From Euptelea pleiosperma (lineage: Eukaryota; Streptophyta; Magnoliopsida; Ranunculales; Eupteleaceae): a DNA stretch of 64,000 nucleotides. Location of the stretch: assembly GCA_035048495.1 (NCBI GenBank), contig CM068540.1, positions 4,944,829 to 5,008,828 on the forward strand, written 5' to 3'. The notes under the pieces are model-generated. The model did not search any database. It saw only the letters and a program-made list of their open reading frames with translations, and had not been told where the DNA came from. Within the stretch, counting starts at the first letter, position 1; the number at the start of each line of letters is the position of its first letter. The position numbers were made by a program, and so were the translations under genes. This document shows positions 36,507 through 47,800 of the stretch, in pieces.

Positions 36507-36726
36507 ACTTTTTTTTTAAATCAACGCATTTCATTAAAAATCCAAAAGTTAACCAGGATCATAAGAGCCATTGGCGTCGGTAACTACTGAAAGCCATGAT
36601 GGGATATCAGACGTCCAAACACTAGGGAATAAAAGAGAGAGCCCTTTCGACTATAGTATGTGCCATTCCATCGGCCATTCTAGCACAAAACACAAACGAC
36701 TATGGAGCAACATAGAAAGACAGCAA
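36507..36726. other. Insert between duplicated blocks, possible retroelement tail
   Basis: It begins with a T-rich run (TTTTTTTTTAAATCAACG) and has no counterpart in the second block. It could be the reverse-oriented 3' end of a LINE, but no coding motif supports this. Confidence 0.3.
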
Positions 36727-36729
36727 TAT

Positions 36730-38350
36730 CTATGTCTTCCTACCTAAACCTAGCTAACATCATACCTTTCTTCCTACCTAAACTTAACTAGGGGGCGGCA
36801 CATGCATTACACACAAGTGATTGTAGGGAATCTTTGGAAGAAATGCCACACACCATTAGAGATCGTTGATTGTATGGATGTTTGGCATATCCATAGATAG
36901 ACTTGGATGCATAAAATTAGCTTGATAGTGATTTCTAAGCATTTGATTGGAGGAGTTCTCGTGGGTTGATTTTTAACCTTGGAATTTGAGCATTACTATT
37001 TTCATGTAACTCGAGGTGTATTTTTGGCCAACGACAACGACGCCATCATGCACGCACCATGATAACATCCATGGATCTTGGACCATGTGTTCATGACTCT
37101 TTTAATTATAGGGTAATTACAGGGACATTTAATTAACTTTTTTTTAAAACATTGAATTTTGATAACGAATAATAGGTGCCGTTGATAATGGACCATATTA
37201 TGAATCATGTGACACTCTTAGACACCACTGACTATATGGATGTTTGGCCCATCCCTAGGTGGACCTACTAACCAAAATTCATCATGATTAGTAATTTCTA
37301 TTTGTTAGATTAGAGTCTTTTTCATGGTTTATTTTTTACCTTGGATTTAGAGCATTATTTGGGGTATTCATATTCAAAGGTTAGAAATCATTAATCAAGC
37401 TGATTTTTGTTATGTAACTATATCCAAGGATGGGCCAATCATCCATACAGTCAAGAGCCTCTAATAATGTGCCATGTGGCCCACTCTATGGTCCCTCATC
37501 GAAGTTCTGCTCTTTAATAACGGTGGAGAGGGAGAAAAAAAAATTATGTTGGCAATTTTTAAACGAGCTAGCATCATGCCACACCTAAAAATGTCACATG
37601 GCACACTCTTAGAGATTTTATGATTGTACAAATGTTTGAAACATCCCTAGGTGGACCTATAGACCAAAAATCAGTTTGATAAGTATTTTTTTAGGTGTTG
37701 AATTTCAGTACCAAAAATAATTTTTAAATCCACAGTTGAAATTCAACCCATGAAAAAATTTCAAATCCAACGGTTAGAAACCATAAATCTGATTGATTTA
37801 TGGTTTGTAGGGCTACCTAGGAATGTTTCAAATATCCATACGAATCTCTAATAATGTTCCACGTGGCGTTTATAGGTGTGGCCTAGACGCGGGAATGAAA
37901 AACAAAATTTTCCACCCATACATTTATATGTGAACGCATTAAATGCATTCATATTGAGTATGAAAGTAAAAGTTGTACAAAGACTAAAATACTCCTATTA
38001 CGTGGGATAATTTAAAAATAAAATAAAATGAAAGAAGTCATATAAGGTCATTTTTCGGAATAATGAGGATGGTGTTAGTAATGCAATAGCACCCTTCATC
38101 CATTAATAAGTACAATAGATATGTGTTGTCATAAAGATAAGTGTTGTAATATACCATTTGTCAGAGAATCTAAGGTCCTATAAGGCTGCCTTTAGAAAGG
38201 TTTCTAGAATCATATCCTACTCATAAATGTCCATAAAATTTTTATGAATTAAAACTTTTTGAATTACAAATGATCACTTAGAAAACTTTATTTAAGTCAC
38301 CATACAAGGTCTAAGTATCTAATTGCTCATTTTCATTGGTTGTAGTTGAT
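36730..38350. repeat. Duplicated block, right unit
   Basis: It repeats the left unit from CTTTCTTCCTACCT and GGGGGCGGCACATGCATT (36,791) to CCATACAAGGTCTAAGTAT (38,301). It keeps about 100-200 bp near 36,960-37,160 that the left unit lacks. Fold-back pieces lie at about 36,845-36,990, 37,180-37,525 and 37,570-37,895. Confidence 0.8.
37180..37525. mobile_element. Fold-back element copy within duplicated block
   Basis: It is the counterpart of the copy at 35,245-35,610, with TTATGAATCATGTGACACTC at left and TGCCATGTGGCCCACTCTAT at right. Confidence 0.75.
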
Positions 38351-38446
38351 GTTGAAGTCAAGCCATTGGTGTTGTGATATAACTCTTGCAGTGGGTCGCC
38401 TTGATGGATTTGTCTCAAGCATGTATATAATAGTGTATATGTCAGG

Positions 38447-38690
38447 CTCGGATTGGGTTGAAGCCTCAACCCTAGCCCAACCCTATTTGATCAGGTTATC
38501 AAAATCCAAGCCCAAGTAGTGAAGGGGCCAACCCAACCCTAACCCAAAGTCGGGTTGAGCCCGTCGAACTCGGATTAGGTTGAAGCCTCAACCCTAGCAC
38601 AACCCTATTTGATCAGGTTATCAAAATCCAAGCCCAAGTACTGAAGGGGCCAACCCAACCCTAACCCAAACTCGGGTTGGGCTCGGGTTC
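38447..38690. repeat. 122-bp tandem duplication
   Basis: Units start at 38,447 and 38,569 with CTCGGATTRGGTTGAAGCCT. Each carries CAACCCAACCCTAACCCAAA. The similarity to telomere repeat is superficial. Confidence 0.85.
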
Positions 38691-38719
38691 AACTCGTCCA
38701 AGTTGCAGCACTAATAATT

Positions 38720-38952
38720 GATAGAAGTCATTGATAAAGTTGATTTTTGGTATGTAGGTCCACCATTGAAACAAACATAAAAAACATCAATGGGCCCTTA
38801 ATGGTGTTCCACGTTGCATTTTTGGGAGGGGGAGACTTCAAATATTTAAGTCCCTATTGGACAACAAATATTTTCTCGGATAATGGGTTTAGGAATCAAA
38901 ACACGAGTAGAACTTTGATGATAGAAGTTGGTGACAAATCACATTATGAGCA
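38720..38952. mobile_element. Fold-back pieces, right-hand one cut by an insertion
   Basis: First an arm with GTTGATTTTTGGTATGTAGG and TCCACGTTGCATTT; then the start of a type B copy, GAGTAGAACTTTGATGATAG ... CACATTATGAG, which breaks off at about 38,952. Its continuation, GCCACGTGGGCACACTCTTA, is found at 46,375. Confidence 0.6.
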
Positions 38953-39375
38953 TGAAATTCCATTTTAATTACCATGTTAAGTCCTAGAAGGGGGTGAATA
39001 GGATAATTTTTAATTTCTCTGTAGATTCTATATGAATTAAAATTTAATGATCACACAAGACGGAAAAGGATCAAGCAATTAAAATATGAATCATTTACAA
39101 AACATAGTTATGGGAAAATCTGAGACAAAATATGCAAACATTCACAATCACACGAGACTCGGATTTATAGTGGTTCGGCGACTCCGCACCTACGTCCACT
39201 GTCCAATACTCACCACGAGTAGTATTATATTATTTCAATCATGCATTACAACATTTTCAATCAAAATAAATAATCAAACAACTACGATTACACTTAGTCT
39301 CAATCTAACGAGAATCGTTTCTTGCTCACCTAGAGAATTAGTCTAGGCCAGTAGTCTATCTAGAGAAGCCTTCTT

Positions 39376-39863
39376 CTCATGGATCTACAATCCGCAACTC
39401 GATCTATATGAGAATCACTTCTCGATTCACCTAGAGAGTCACACTAGGCCTATAGTATTTTAGAGAAATAGATTTATCAAGGATTTCACATTTCTCAACT
39501 CTATTTGATGAGTACTCACTCATCCACCAATCACAAATAATTCAGGTTTAATAATATTGAATTCACTCTAAAATGTTTGTTTAAAGAGATACTTACTTTT
39601 TGATGAGTTCGATAGAATGCTCATGGATCTACAATCCGCAACTCGATCTATATGCGAATCATTTCTCGATTCACCTAGAGAGTCACACTAGGCCTGTAGT
39701 ATTTTAGAGAAACAGATTTCTCAAGGATTTCACATTTCTCAACTCTATTTGATGAGTACTCACTCATCCACCAATCACAAATAATTCAGGTTTAATAATA
39801 TTGAATTCACTCTAAAATGTTTGTTTAAAGAGATACTTACCTTTTAATGAATTCGATAGAATG
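39376..39863. repeat. 244-bp tandem duplication
   Basis: Units 39,376-39,619 and 39,620-39,863 both start CTCATGGATCTACAATCCGC and end TTCGATAGAATG, with only a few differences. High identity implies a duplication younger than most elements here. Confidence 0.9.
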
Positions 39864-40542
39864 GTAAATCATCATCGAAGAATTTTTCAAATAAACACTC
39901 TGCCAATGATGATCATCTTCTTGAAGAATCCTCTTCTTAGAGGAAGATGATTATAGGAAACAATACACTTCGTAGTCTCTTCAAACAATTAGAGCAGTCT
40001 TCACAATAGATGAATCAGATTTGCTCATGTGAAGCTCTCTCAAACAATCTAGAGCCTTCACAAAGGATGTACAAATTTGCACAGGTGAAGCTCTCTCAAA
40101 TTCCAAATCTTTAGACTCAAGAGATGTTAATCAAAGAATGTGAGTCAAGAAATAGCTTGACTGGTCTCCTCTAATGAAGGGTAAGGGTTCTATTATATAA
40201 TGCTCTAACCTCTCATGAGAAATGAACCTAAAATAGCCATTGGAATGACTCAAGTGTGCAAAGAACCGCGCAAAGGAACAAGTCAAAAATTGATCTGGAA
40301 TGGGCGAGGTCAACCGGACTTCGGTCGATCGCACATTTTAGTCGGTCGCCCGCTCAGGTCATAACCGAAATTTAGCCATGTTGAAGGTCCGATCGGCAAG
40401 ACTCCGGTCGGCCGCACACAGTAGCGGATCCAGGATTTTGTTTCAGGGGGGGCAAAGTGGCACACAATAGAAGAAGATTCTCAAAAATTTTAATTGCCCA
40501 CATTAGAAGATTCTCAAAAAAATAATTCAAATAAAAGATTAT

Positions 40543-43321
40543 TTACAATTGTCCTCGACGGGTTTTCATATTTTGAAAACGTTGCATTATCGCCTCATTA
40601 TCAATACCATTAAAAATATCTTTCTCAATGTATGTAACCAAACAATCATTCATCCACTCATCACCCATTCGATTGCGTAATCGATTCTTTACGATATGCA
40701 TAGCAGAAAATGCCCTTTCAATAGTGGCGGTGGCAACTGGTAGGATTAGCGCTAATTTCATGAGCAAGTAAACTAATGGATACAAAATATCTTTTTTTGC
40801 CCCAACCATCTTCTTAGCAAGGTCACTAATTCCGTTCACTTCTGAAAACTCTTTGCTGGAGCGCACATCAATAACATAAGTCTCTAGCTAGTCGTGAAGT
40901 ACTATGACATCTCTTGCAGAAAAATCAGCTGGATAATATTGAGCGAGGCGTATCAATTTACACTTGTCAAAGCAAAATGAATCCCTTGGATTTAGGCATG
41001 CCACGCAAAGAAGTAATTCTGTGTTCACCTCATTAAACCGATTGTTCAACTCTTGAAGTTGCATATCAATGCAAGTGTAAAACAATTCAACACGGTAGTG
41101 ATGTAGGTTTGTGATCACTTCAGCTCTTCGTCGTGATTGTCCTCGGGCTACAAAGTTATTGTCCATGTTAAGAACGATAATATTATGTTTACCACAAAAT
41201 GTATAAACTTCACTGAAGAAAGAATCCTACCTTTTGTCTCTCATAATTTGTAGTCGATTCTTAGATATTGCAACTAATCACATAGCATTCACAATATCTT
41301 GATCTTTTCGTTGCAATGCTTTTGATAAATCATTCGTGATTCTCAAAATATTCTTCATCAGATGTAAGTTCAGAATGAAATCAAAAGATTGCATCGAATC
41401 TAATAGAGCACATGCTTCGCCTTTTTGTTCTGAGTTCAAGCCATCTTCCATTACAATCTCGAGCACATCAATCACAGATGAAAACATGAGAATCAAACTT
41501 GTAAGGGTTAAATAGTGTGATCCCCAACTAGGGGTGTCAACGGGTCGGTTCCGGTTCAGTTCCTAAGGTGACCAGAACCGGAACAAACGGTTCCGGTTCT
41601 TATCGGTTCGGGTACTTATCGGTTCCGGTTCTCAAAGTGATGGTACCAGAACCGAAACCGATTATGTAATTTTTGTCGGTTCCGGTTCCAGTTTCGGGTA
41701 TAACGGGTCCAATCTTGGTAATATGAGAATTTTTACACTATATTTATATATCGGTTCCGGTTCTTATCGGTTTCGGTTCCATATTAGAGTACCGGAACCG
41801 TAACCATTAGTTTTCGGTTCGGTTCCGGTTTCGGTTCTTTTTAATCGGTTCCCAAAAATGTGGTACCGGAACCGGTGTTTTCGGTTCCGGTTCCTATTCG
41901 GTTCCGGTTAAATCGGGTAAAATTGACACCCCTATCCCCAACGTGTATCACCGGACCGTTTGAAGGTAGTCTCTTGATTCAGACTGCTCCTACTTGAAAG
42001 TTCACCACTTTTGAGTGCTTCAATGACTTTAGCAGCTTGATTCTCTTGTAGTTTATCTCAACGTTTGCACGATGCTCCAACAATATTCAATACATTAGAA
42101 ACTATATTGAAGAGCAATGCAATTTGAGCATGATTTCTTGCAACAGCGATGAGTGCTAATTGAAGTTGATGCGCAAAGCAATGAATATAGAATGCAGATC
42201 CATTTTCCTTCATGATTAGCGCTTTAAGACTCGCCCTGCATATTACTAGCCCCATCATAACCTTGTCCTTGTAATCTTGTAATACTCAATCCATGCTTTG
42301 AAAATAGTGTTTCGATCGCCGCCTTGAGTGAAACAGCGGTAGTTTCTTTAACATGGACAATGCCTAAAAAATGCTCAATCACACATCCTCGCTTGTCTAC
42401 ATAACGTAAGACAACAGCCATTTGCTCTTTGATTGATATATCACGGGATTCATCAATCAAAATAGCAAATAGTTCATCTCCAAGCTCCTTAAGGATATGG
42501 TTGGTGGTTTCGACTGCAGCTGCATTCACAATATCTTTTTGAATATGAGGTGCAATCAATTTGAGATTTTCAGGGGCATTTTGGAGAATGACACTTTTAA
42601 TAGCTTCGTTGTGATCAGAAGTATATTGTAAAAGTTCAAGAAAGTTTCCATGATTGTTCGAGTCCTCTGATTCATCATGACCACGAAAAGCTAATCCCTG
42701 TCGTAGAAGAAATCGAATGCAATCAATCGATGCAATTAGTCGAATTTGATATTCGCTTCGAACTTGGTCTGATTGCCTAGAAAAAATTGTCTGAATGTTC
42801 TGCTTTTGATTCAACAAATCTTGGCACTTTCTACAGGCTTGGTTATGAGCACTGTTGGGCCCTCCAACATGAGCTTGTAATTTTTTTTTCTTTTTCTAAT
42901 TACTAAATCCCTCAACTACAAAAGAGTCACCACCACCCTGCTCTCCGTTATCTGGTCTAAAAAGATAACAATGTAGGCAAAACGCTGCATCCTTATCTAT
43001 ACTATACTCCAACCAGCTACGATACTCATTAAACCAAGAAGATATAAAGCGTCGCAGAAAGTTTCCCATTTGCTTTTGGGGGAATGTATGGTTACTAGGC
43101 TGACAAGGACCCTTTTGCAAATATGCTCTTCGAATCGGGTCTTGGTCATTAGGATGGTAATCTGAAATTTGACGTCGTAACCTAGGATCTGCAGGAAGAT
43201 TTGCTAAGTCAACCTCTTCATGATTTGGCTTTGAACAAGATTGCACTTGATCATAATTATCATTTTGTAAGGTAAGAGGTAGTGGATCAAGCATTGACTT
43301 CCTTTTCAGAAACTTCTCCAT
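40543..43321 (-). pseudogene. TTF-type zinc finger / hAT dimerisation transposase (ZMYM1-like)
   Basis: The N-terminus reads MEKFLKRKSMLDPLPL, then the TTF zinc finger region (WFNEYRSWLEYSIDKDAAF, CLHCYLFRPDNGEQGGG; 43,100-42,910). A DUF4371 and RNase H-like middle follows (AIDE-type ELGDELFAILIDESRDIS, QGYDGASNMQGE), then HCFAHQLQLALIAVARNHAQ. The C-terminal hAT dimerisation domain (ALILPVATATIERAFSAM, 40,760-40,680) closes it. Breaks: a Trp-to-stop near 42,898, a small deletion with frameshift near 42,226, Arg-to-stop near 42,057, the MITE at 41,529-41,934, and further stops near 41,278, 41,229 and 40,888. It is therefore inactive. Upstream 43,322-45,829 should hold its promoter and any leader exons; none was defined. 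Confidence 0.9.
41529..41934. mobile_element. 406-bp hAT-type MITE inserted in the transposase frame
   Basis: Ends TAGGGGTGTCAA and TTGACACCCCTA are perfect inverted repeats. TCCCCAAC flanks both sides exactly (41,521-41,528 and 41,935-41,942), an 8-bp TSD. The interior is a degenerate array of CGGTTCCGGTTC in both orientations. It lies between the Trp-Gly and Ser-His-Tyr codons of a conserved transposase segment, so it came after the host element. Confidence 0.93.
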
Positions 43322-44008
43322 AACTGGTACAATAAGAAACTAAATTTTGTTAAAATCAATACCTTTATAATTTATGAAATGTAATTTCATAAAGCTAATC
43401 AAATAAAACTAACTTATTAACTTGTTGACTTATTTAAGTCAATAAATTAACATTAAGAGATTGGTTGTTTAATAGAAAATGCAATCACTGAGCAAGACCT
43501 TTCCTACAACAGCTTATCAAAACATATTCCTCCCGTCAAGGCCATTGCAATTAAGCAGCTCTACACTCAAGTTTCCACACGACTTGCTAGAATTTGAAAC
43601 TGAGCTTAAAATCATTGGCAGCATCAAACACAGAAACCTAAGCTTTCATGGCTACTTTCTCTACATTCCTTAATTAAGTTCGTTCCCTAATTTCCTCTTC
43701 TTTTCTCTAAAAAAATATAACGATTATCTCGTTTATATGTTATGGGTACATGTCGGATTAGCTTCGGCCTTGAAAGGTGCATGGCTAAAAAATCCTATTG
43801 ATTAGAGGATGTTAATTGTCTGATCTTGAGCTAAGAACTTAATTGAATATGTTAACAGTTAGGGAAAAGTCCAAACATTAAGTGGTTAATTCGTCATCTC
43901 ATCTGTGTATGATTTTTAAGTTATACCACCTACCTAGATGATGTGCATCACACCAAATAGCATGATTTGGATCAATGTGTCAGTGGATTACCTATAACAT
44001 ATGTAGGG

Positions 44009-44225
44009 CTGTCAATGGGTCGGATATTGAGAATATTTTATACTAATGTTTAGGAAAAAAATTAATATATTACCACAACTATATATGTCGGTTCCGCTTT
44101 CAGTTTTGTCAAGGTATTAACATGTTAAGAACCAGAACCTTTCAGCTCCTATTTGTTCTAATTCTGAAATAACTAATCCTAGAATGGGGATAGTCAGTTC
44201 TGATTCCTATCATGTATTGGCTAAG
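44009..44225. mobile_element. Degenerate copy of the GGTTCC MITE family
   Basis: It starts AGGGCTGTCAATGGGTCGG, close to the left end of the MITE at 41,529, and keeps a few GGTTCCG-like motifs. The right end is lost. Confidence 0.5.
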
Positions 44226-44352
44226 TATATGTGTATAATCAGTGGCGGGCACCCTCAACTTTGAAGGTTACATGATTAAAAAAAAAGAAATCTGAAAATA
44301 CCTTTTATACGTGGTACAATACCCCCACCCTTAACAAAATCTATACAATGCC

Positions 44353-44748
44353 AAGTAAAACTTTGATAACAGTGGACTATCATCGAGGCTACAGATGACA
44401 GTCCATAAAATGAGCCACATGGCATCTCTGACCGTATGGATGTTTTGTTAATCCCTAGGTGGACCTACAAACCAAAAATTAGGTTGATTAGTGATTGCAA
44501 ACCATTGGATCTTTGTACCCCAAATAATGGTCAATAATGCTCAAATTCCTACAGTTAAAATCAACCCATGAAAATAACTCAATCCAACGCCTAGCAATCA
44601 CTAATCATGATGATTTTTGGTCTGTAGGTCCTCGTAGGGATTGACAAAACATCCATACGGTCTGAGTCCTCTAAATCTATGCTACGTGGCTCATATTGTG
44701 GACTGTCATCGGCTACGATGGCAGTCCAATATCATCAAAGTTTTACTC
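44353..44748. mobile_element. Fold-back element with perfect 9-bp TSD (reference copy)
   Basis: TACAATGCC stands at 44,344-44,352 and 44,749-44,757, an exact 9-bp duplication. Ends are AAGTAAAACTTTGAT and ATCAAAGTTTTACTC. Arms of about 150 bp carry TGAGCCACATGGCA, GACCGTATGGATGTTTTG, CTAGGTGGACCTACAAACCA and their inverses around a loop of about 90 bp. A 9-bp TSD is typical of Mutator-like elements, so the family is best seen as a MULE-type fold-back MITE. 396 bp; no coding capacity. Confidence 0.92.
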
Positions 44749-45535
44749 TACAATGCCCACCTTTAAAACTTTGAATTTTTTTTTCTGAAAATACCATTTT
44801 CCTTTAGAACAAAATCAGTACAATGCTCTCCCTTGAACAAAATCCTGGCTCCGCTATATAATTCCCAATGGTGTTTTCACTTTTAGGCACAAATAAAGTA
44901 TGATATTTGTGCTTGAAAACATGGATCAAATCCTAAAAACTTTTGACTCAGTTGTTCAATGGGCAAGAATATACATACCTAACAATCTATGTCAATCCGG
45001 CAATCCCATCTGATTCTTCCTCTAACAAAAATATTATATAAAACCTAATCCAATAAACAAAATTTTCTTCCTAAATCTCACAACCACACCCTAGAACACC
45101 AAGCAAGGGGATGAATCCCTAAAACAAAATCCTAGAAAAATTAATACTTAATCCAATTAAAAGTTAATGCAAGTTATCAAACAAAAATTAATACATAGAA
45201 CCCTAATCCAATAGATGTGAACAAGCATCCAAAACACAACCAATAGATGCTAATAAGCAGCCAAAACATAAAAACAAAATCCAATGTGGGGTAGGAGTAG
45301 AAAGAAAGAAGAAGGACTTACTCGGAGTAGAGCAGCGACTTCCCGATGCAACCAATGGGATAGGCGTGGAAGTGGGCCAGCAACTAGGTTCCAAGGGAGG
45401 AGAAGAAGACGTGAAACTCCCCAGGACACAAAGGAGAAATCACAAAAGCCACAGAGCTGAGAATGCCGCACAATTAGAAGAAACCACCAAAATAGAATAG
45501 GGTATATGGCAAGCACGAAGAGAGATTGAAAGTTG

Positions 45536-45792
45536 AGGGGGAGGCAATTCCCTATTATAACTAATTGAAATGATAATTTAGGAATAAAAAAAGAATATTT
45601 ATGACTTTTTCAATGTTCAGGGGGGGCAATTCCCTATTATAACTAATTGAAAGGATAATTTAGGAATAAAAAAAGAATATTTATGACTTTTTCAATGTTC
45701 AGGGGGGGCAATTTCCTATTGTAACGAACTGAAAAGGGTAATTTAAGAATAAAAAAAAATTCTTTTTGACTTTTTCAAAGTTCAGGGGGGGC
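45536..45792. repeat. Three tandem units of about 88 bp at the hAT right end
   Basis: Each unit contains GGCAATTYCCTATTRTAAC, GGAATAAAAAAAGAATATTT or a variant, GACTTTTTCAATGTTCA and a G run. They lie 40 bp from the terminus, where transposase-binding repeats would be expected. Confidence 0.85.
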
Positions 45793-46373
45793 AACTGCCC
45801 CCCCTCGCCCCTATGTGGATTCGCCACTGGCCGCACAATCTGTCATGTCGGTCGCTCAGACCAGAACCATAATATATGGTACCTAGGGGTCCGGTCGACC
45901 GCACATTTTGATCGGTCGACCAGTCAGAGTCAATAGACTCCGGTCGGCCTCAAAAAGTGGTCGGTTGGCCGGTCCTCGCAGACCTTCTCCGAAAAATACC
46001 CAAACAATTGTAATAACTATCTTATGACTTTAGGATAGCTTCTAACAATACCAAAAGAACTATAATTGATCCGCTGGCAACGCGCGATGTACCCTTAGAT
46101 GTACGCAAATAACCGCAACACGAGATTCTTTAATAGTTGAATGTTCGTTGAGTGAGAATGTACTTTGATCATTCATATCTTCATGCTTAAGCTTTATTTT
46201 GTCTTTAGTTGAGCTTGAACACTTGGCTTGATTTTCTTCAGCTTTAATTCTTCATTGATTTGTCGATGAAGTATACTTGATCTTTGACACTTTAGTCTTC
46301 AGCGAACTCCTAACTTAACGATTTATATTACAGAAGAACTAAGTATTCCTAGAATTAACAACCGAGACTTTTC

Positions 46374-46440
46374 AAGCCACGTGGGCACACTCTTAGAGAC
46401 CACTAGCCAAATGGATGTTTGGCCCATACACACACATGTA
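46374..46440. mobile_element. Remainder of the fold-back copy split at 38,952
   Basis: It resumes with AGCCACGTGGGCACACTCTT and ATGGATGTTTGGCCCATA. Confidence 0.6.
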
Positions 46441-47229
46441 TAGGATTCCATAATATATAAAAAAAAAACCCTTTTGTTGTTCAAAGGGATGTTTTTTTAT
46501 GATTTTTGAAAAACAAACTAAAGCTTGAGAGAGTTAAGCATTAGAGTTCCTACTATGATGGATGTTTGAGAGTGGGGTAGATGCCTAGCTTCCCAATTCA
46601 ACTTCTGAAAGGTTTGAGGTTGAAGATTGACCTTCCAACCCTCTACTATTGAGTTGAGTTGATTAGAAATGCTGGAATGCTGGAATAATGGATGGATTAT
46701 CTGTGAGGATAATTTCCATGGCGCAAGAGGATTTAACTTGACAAACTTGACTCATTTGCCTATGTGCCCCTTGAAGTCGGCCCTAAATCCACGTCAAAAT
46801 GTCCTAACTTTTGGTAATGTTATCTTGATCACTCACCTAATTACTAACGCCATGACTTGTGTCAAACAAAGATTGCAATTTAAAGTTTGGTAGTTTCATA
46901 TTGCAAAAATGGAAGTTGGCCCCCTTACTTTTGGAACACTAAATGGGCCCTAACTTTCTCATCAAGCATGGCCTTAAGGTATAGCTTGAAATATTATTTT
47001 TTTGTTGTACCCGAACTCATCCACTAAAGAAAAAGAGAGGAACAAAATCATGGATATTGATTGTTGTAGTGTTCGAGGTGTTAATAGGTCGAGTTGTGTT
47101 AAGGCCATGTGGCCTTAAAAATGCTTTAATTATCACCGAGAACTCTATGGACGCGAGACTGGCTCATCACATACTTTGGTATTTGTTAAACAAAAGTTGT
47201 GATATCATCGGGATCAACTTTTGTGCACA
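46441..47229. other. No gene; repeat shared with 54,010-54,150
   Basis: 46,910-47,060 and 54,005-54,150 share TACTTTTGGAACRCTAAATR, CTAACTTTCTCATCAAGCAT and CTCATCCACTAAAGAAAAAG, so this is a dispersed repeat. The rest is unrecognised. Confidence 0.6.
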
Positions 47230-47800
47230 TGTTCATGATCTGGACCATCCAATAAATGGACCAATCACCTAAATAACAAAGTCTATTATTTTGATTGTGA
47301 TAATTAACTTGATTTTTGGTATGTCCCTCCACTTAAGGAGAATCAAACATCCATACGGTCAGTGGGCCCAAAAAGGAGTCCCATGTGTCATTTTGGGAGA
47401 TATACAACGGGTCCCAACATTCAGAGTGCAAGTTGGTCCAAAAAGATATGCCACATGTCATATATATACAAGGGATCACAACATTTGGAGTGCAGCACAA
47501 AAAGGTGTGCCACGTGTAGGCTTCGAGAAAGTCAGCCCAAAAGTGAGTCATTTTCTCACATTTTCCCATGGGCAAATTCTTTTTGCACACCTAATGCTAA
47601 AAATGGCGAGAAAATATTTCTCAGGGGAGGATGTGATAAAATATTTATGCACTTTGGCAGGCAAATCTGTGGGATTGGGTATATATTTTCTGTGAGTAAA
47701 TGGTGTGCCAAACACTACAAAAATCGCATTTGCGTGGGTAAAAGTTATTTTCCCACCAAAGTGGCCTACCAAACGCAGCCTTGGTGTTAAAAACAAATCA
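47230..47800. repeat. Fold-back-like arm and a Harbinger-like end
   Basis: 47,300-47,520 has GTTGATTTTTGG-like sequence, AAACATCCATACGGTCAGTG and three AAAAAGG..GTGCCACGTG-like motifs. At 47,762-47,782 TACCAAACGCAGCC matches the right terminal repeat of the element at 58,624-60,813. No left end was found. Overlapping short frames here are not supported as genes. Confidence 0.45.

Larger units (their letters stand above)
40419..45829 (-). mobile_element. hAT transposon, 5.4 kb, complete ends and exact TSD
   Basis: Ends CAGTAGCGGATCCA (40,419) and TGGATTCGCCACTG (to 45,829) are inverted with two mismatches. GCCGCACA occurs on both sides (40,411-40,418 and 45,830-45,837), an exact 8-bp TSD. Near the ends a G-rich motif, TTCAGGGGGGGC, recurs. 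It carries a transposase pseudogene, and was later hit by a 406-bp MITE (41,529-41,934) and a fold-back element (44,353-44,748). Confidence 0.92.
38953..46373. mobile_element. Large insertion splitting a fold-back copy (non-autonomous LTR-like host plus hAT)
   Basis: The intact fold-back start at 53,905-53,990 shows that 38,952 and 46,374 were once adjacent. The non-hAT part starts near ATGTTAAGTCCTAGAAGGGG (38,973), a type of sequence seen at plant LTR starts. It includes ATTTATAGTGGTTCGGCGAC (39,161) and CGGTCGACC-type motifs on both sides of the hAT element, and ends near GAATTAACA (46,352-46,360). No coding domain, PBS or PPT was recognised. Extent and class are approximate. Confidence 0.5.

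Noticed and set aside
38480..38690. Interstitial telomere repeat (CCCTAA-like)
   Set aside because: CCAACCCTAACCC occurs only inside a 122-bp duplicated unit and is not in tandem hexamers or heptamers.
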